DNA of 6,130 nucleotides from JAPOQD01 sp964620555 (GTDB taxonomy: Bacteria > Pseudomonadota > Gammaproteobacteria > Pseudomonadales > Halieaceae): contig CAZUGZ010000070.1 of assembly GCA_964620555.1 (NCBI GenBank), positions 1 to 6,130 on the forward strand, read 5' to 3'. The notes beneath the pieces were generated by a model, which saw only the letters and a list, made by a program, of their open reading frames with translations, was not told the origin of the DNA and made no database searches. Made by a program: the position numbers and the translations under genes. Positions 5,917 through 6,130 of the stretch are shown here, in pieces (position 1 is the first letter of the stretch; the number at the start of each line of letters is the position of its first letter).

Positions 5917-6130
5917 GGGGAGGCGAGATTCGGGGCGAGATTCGGGATGCAAATCATGGGTGTCCCCGATTGGGGAGGCGAAATTCGGGGCGAGATTCGG
6001 GATGCAAATTATGGGTGTCCCCGATTGGGGGGGCGAAATTCAGGGCGAAATTCGGGAGTCAAAGGAAGGGTATGCAAGATGGGTGGGGCGAGAGTCTGGG
6101 CGAAGTGGGGGAGGAAAATGATGGGTGTCC
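5867..6130 (+). repeat. Array of 55-bp direct repeats with a nested 12-bp duplication, continuing past the window edge
   Basis: Heads ATGGGTGTCC occur at 5901, 5956, 6011 and 6121, spacings of 55, 55 and 110 bp; a degenerate unit at 6066-6120 fills the double interval in exact register. Each unit is a 21-bp head (ATGGGTGTCCC, then GATTGGGGA), two tandem copies of a 12-mer close to GGCGARATTCGG, and a 10-bp tail close to GATGCAAATC. The 12-mer pairs sit at 5867, 5922, 5977, 6032 and 6087, so a partial unit without a plus-oriented head precedes 5901. Units 1 and 2 differ at 3 of 55 positions, units 2 and 3 at 7, and the degenerate unit matches unit 2 at 37 of 55 by hand count. Most intact heads can form a small TCCCC-GATT-GGGGA hairpin. 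Since 55 is not a multiple of three, frames shift between units and the array is not coding. I see no gene in 5733-6130. Confidence 0.9.

Noticed and set aside
5915..6121. A 68-codon open frame running through the repeat array
   Set aside because: The 55-bp period shifts frame at every unit, so the peptide is not a conserved repeat protein. It has a TTG start and no ribosome binding site.
5801..6130. Possible CRISPR array
   Set aside because: There are no unique spacers: the whole 55-bp unit is repeated, and sequence between the shared heads is itself conserved.

Overview
The window is GC-rich (roughly 65% by eye) and looks like chromosomal DNA of a gammaproteobacterium or a similar high-GC proteobacterium. 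The protein families point there, and so does near-avoidance of A/T-ending Leu and Ser codons. The terminal repeats begin with ATGGGTGTCCC. They resemble, from memory only, intergenic repeats of marine and oil-degrading gammaproteobacteria such as Alcanivorax-like taxa, so that genus-level hint is weak.

Layout from left to right. Positions 1-71 hold the last 22 codons of an unidentified plus-strand gene. It converges on a four-gene minus-strand operon, with a 91-bp gap that contains one GC-rich hairpin (105-122). In transcription order (right to left) the operon encodes a PrtD/AprD-type type I secretion ABC transporter (start 5732), an HlyD/PrtE-type periplasmic adaptor (start 3956), a TolC/PrtF-type outer-membrane channel (start 2645), and a family-4 glycosyltransferase (start 1320). 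The junctions are 12 nt, 3 nt and a 4-nt GTGA overlap, so the four are very likely co-transcribed. A plausible -10 box (TATACT, 5775 to 5770) lies about 38-43 nt upstream of the first start codon.

The first three proteins form a complete type I secretion channel spanning inner membrane, periplasm and outer membrane. The ABC protein has no N-terminal peptidase domain, so the expected cargo is an RTX-type protein with an uncleaved C-terminal signal (protease, lipase, adhesin or S-layer-like protein). No cargo gene is present. The coupled glycosyltransferase suggests that export is linked to a glycan, either on the cargo or on the cell surface that holds it, but this is inference.

Positions 5733-6130 contain no credible gene. 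They hold the promoter region, two 23-bp copies of an ATGGGTGTCCC-headed element in minus orientation, and a nested array of 55-bp direct repeats in plus orientation that runs off the right edge. This repeat structure, directly abutting the secretion promoter, is the most unusual part of the window.
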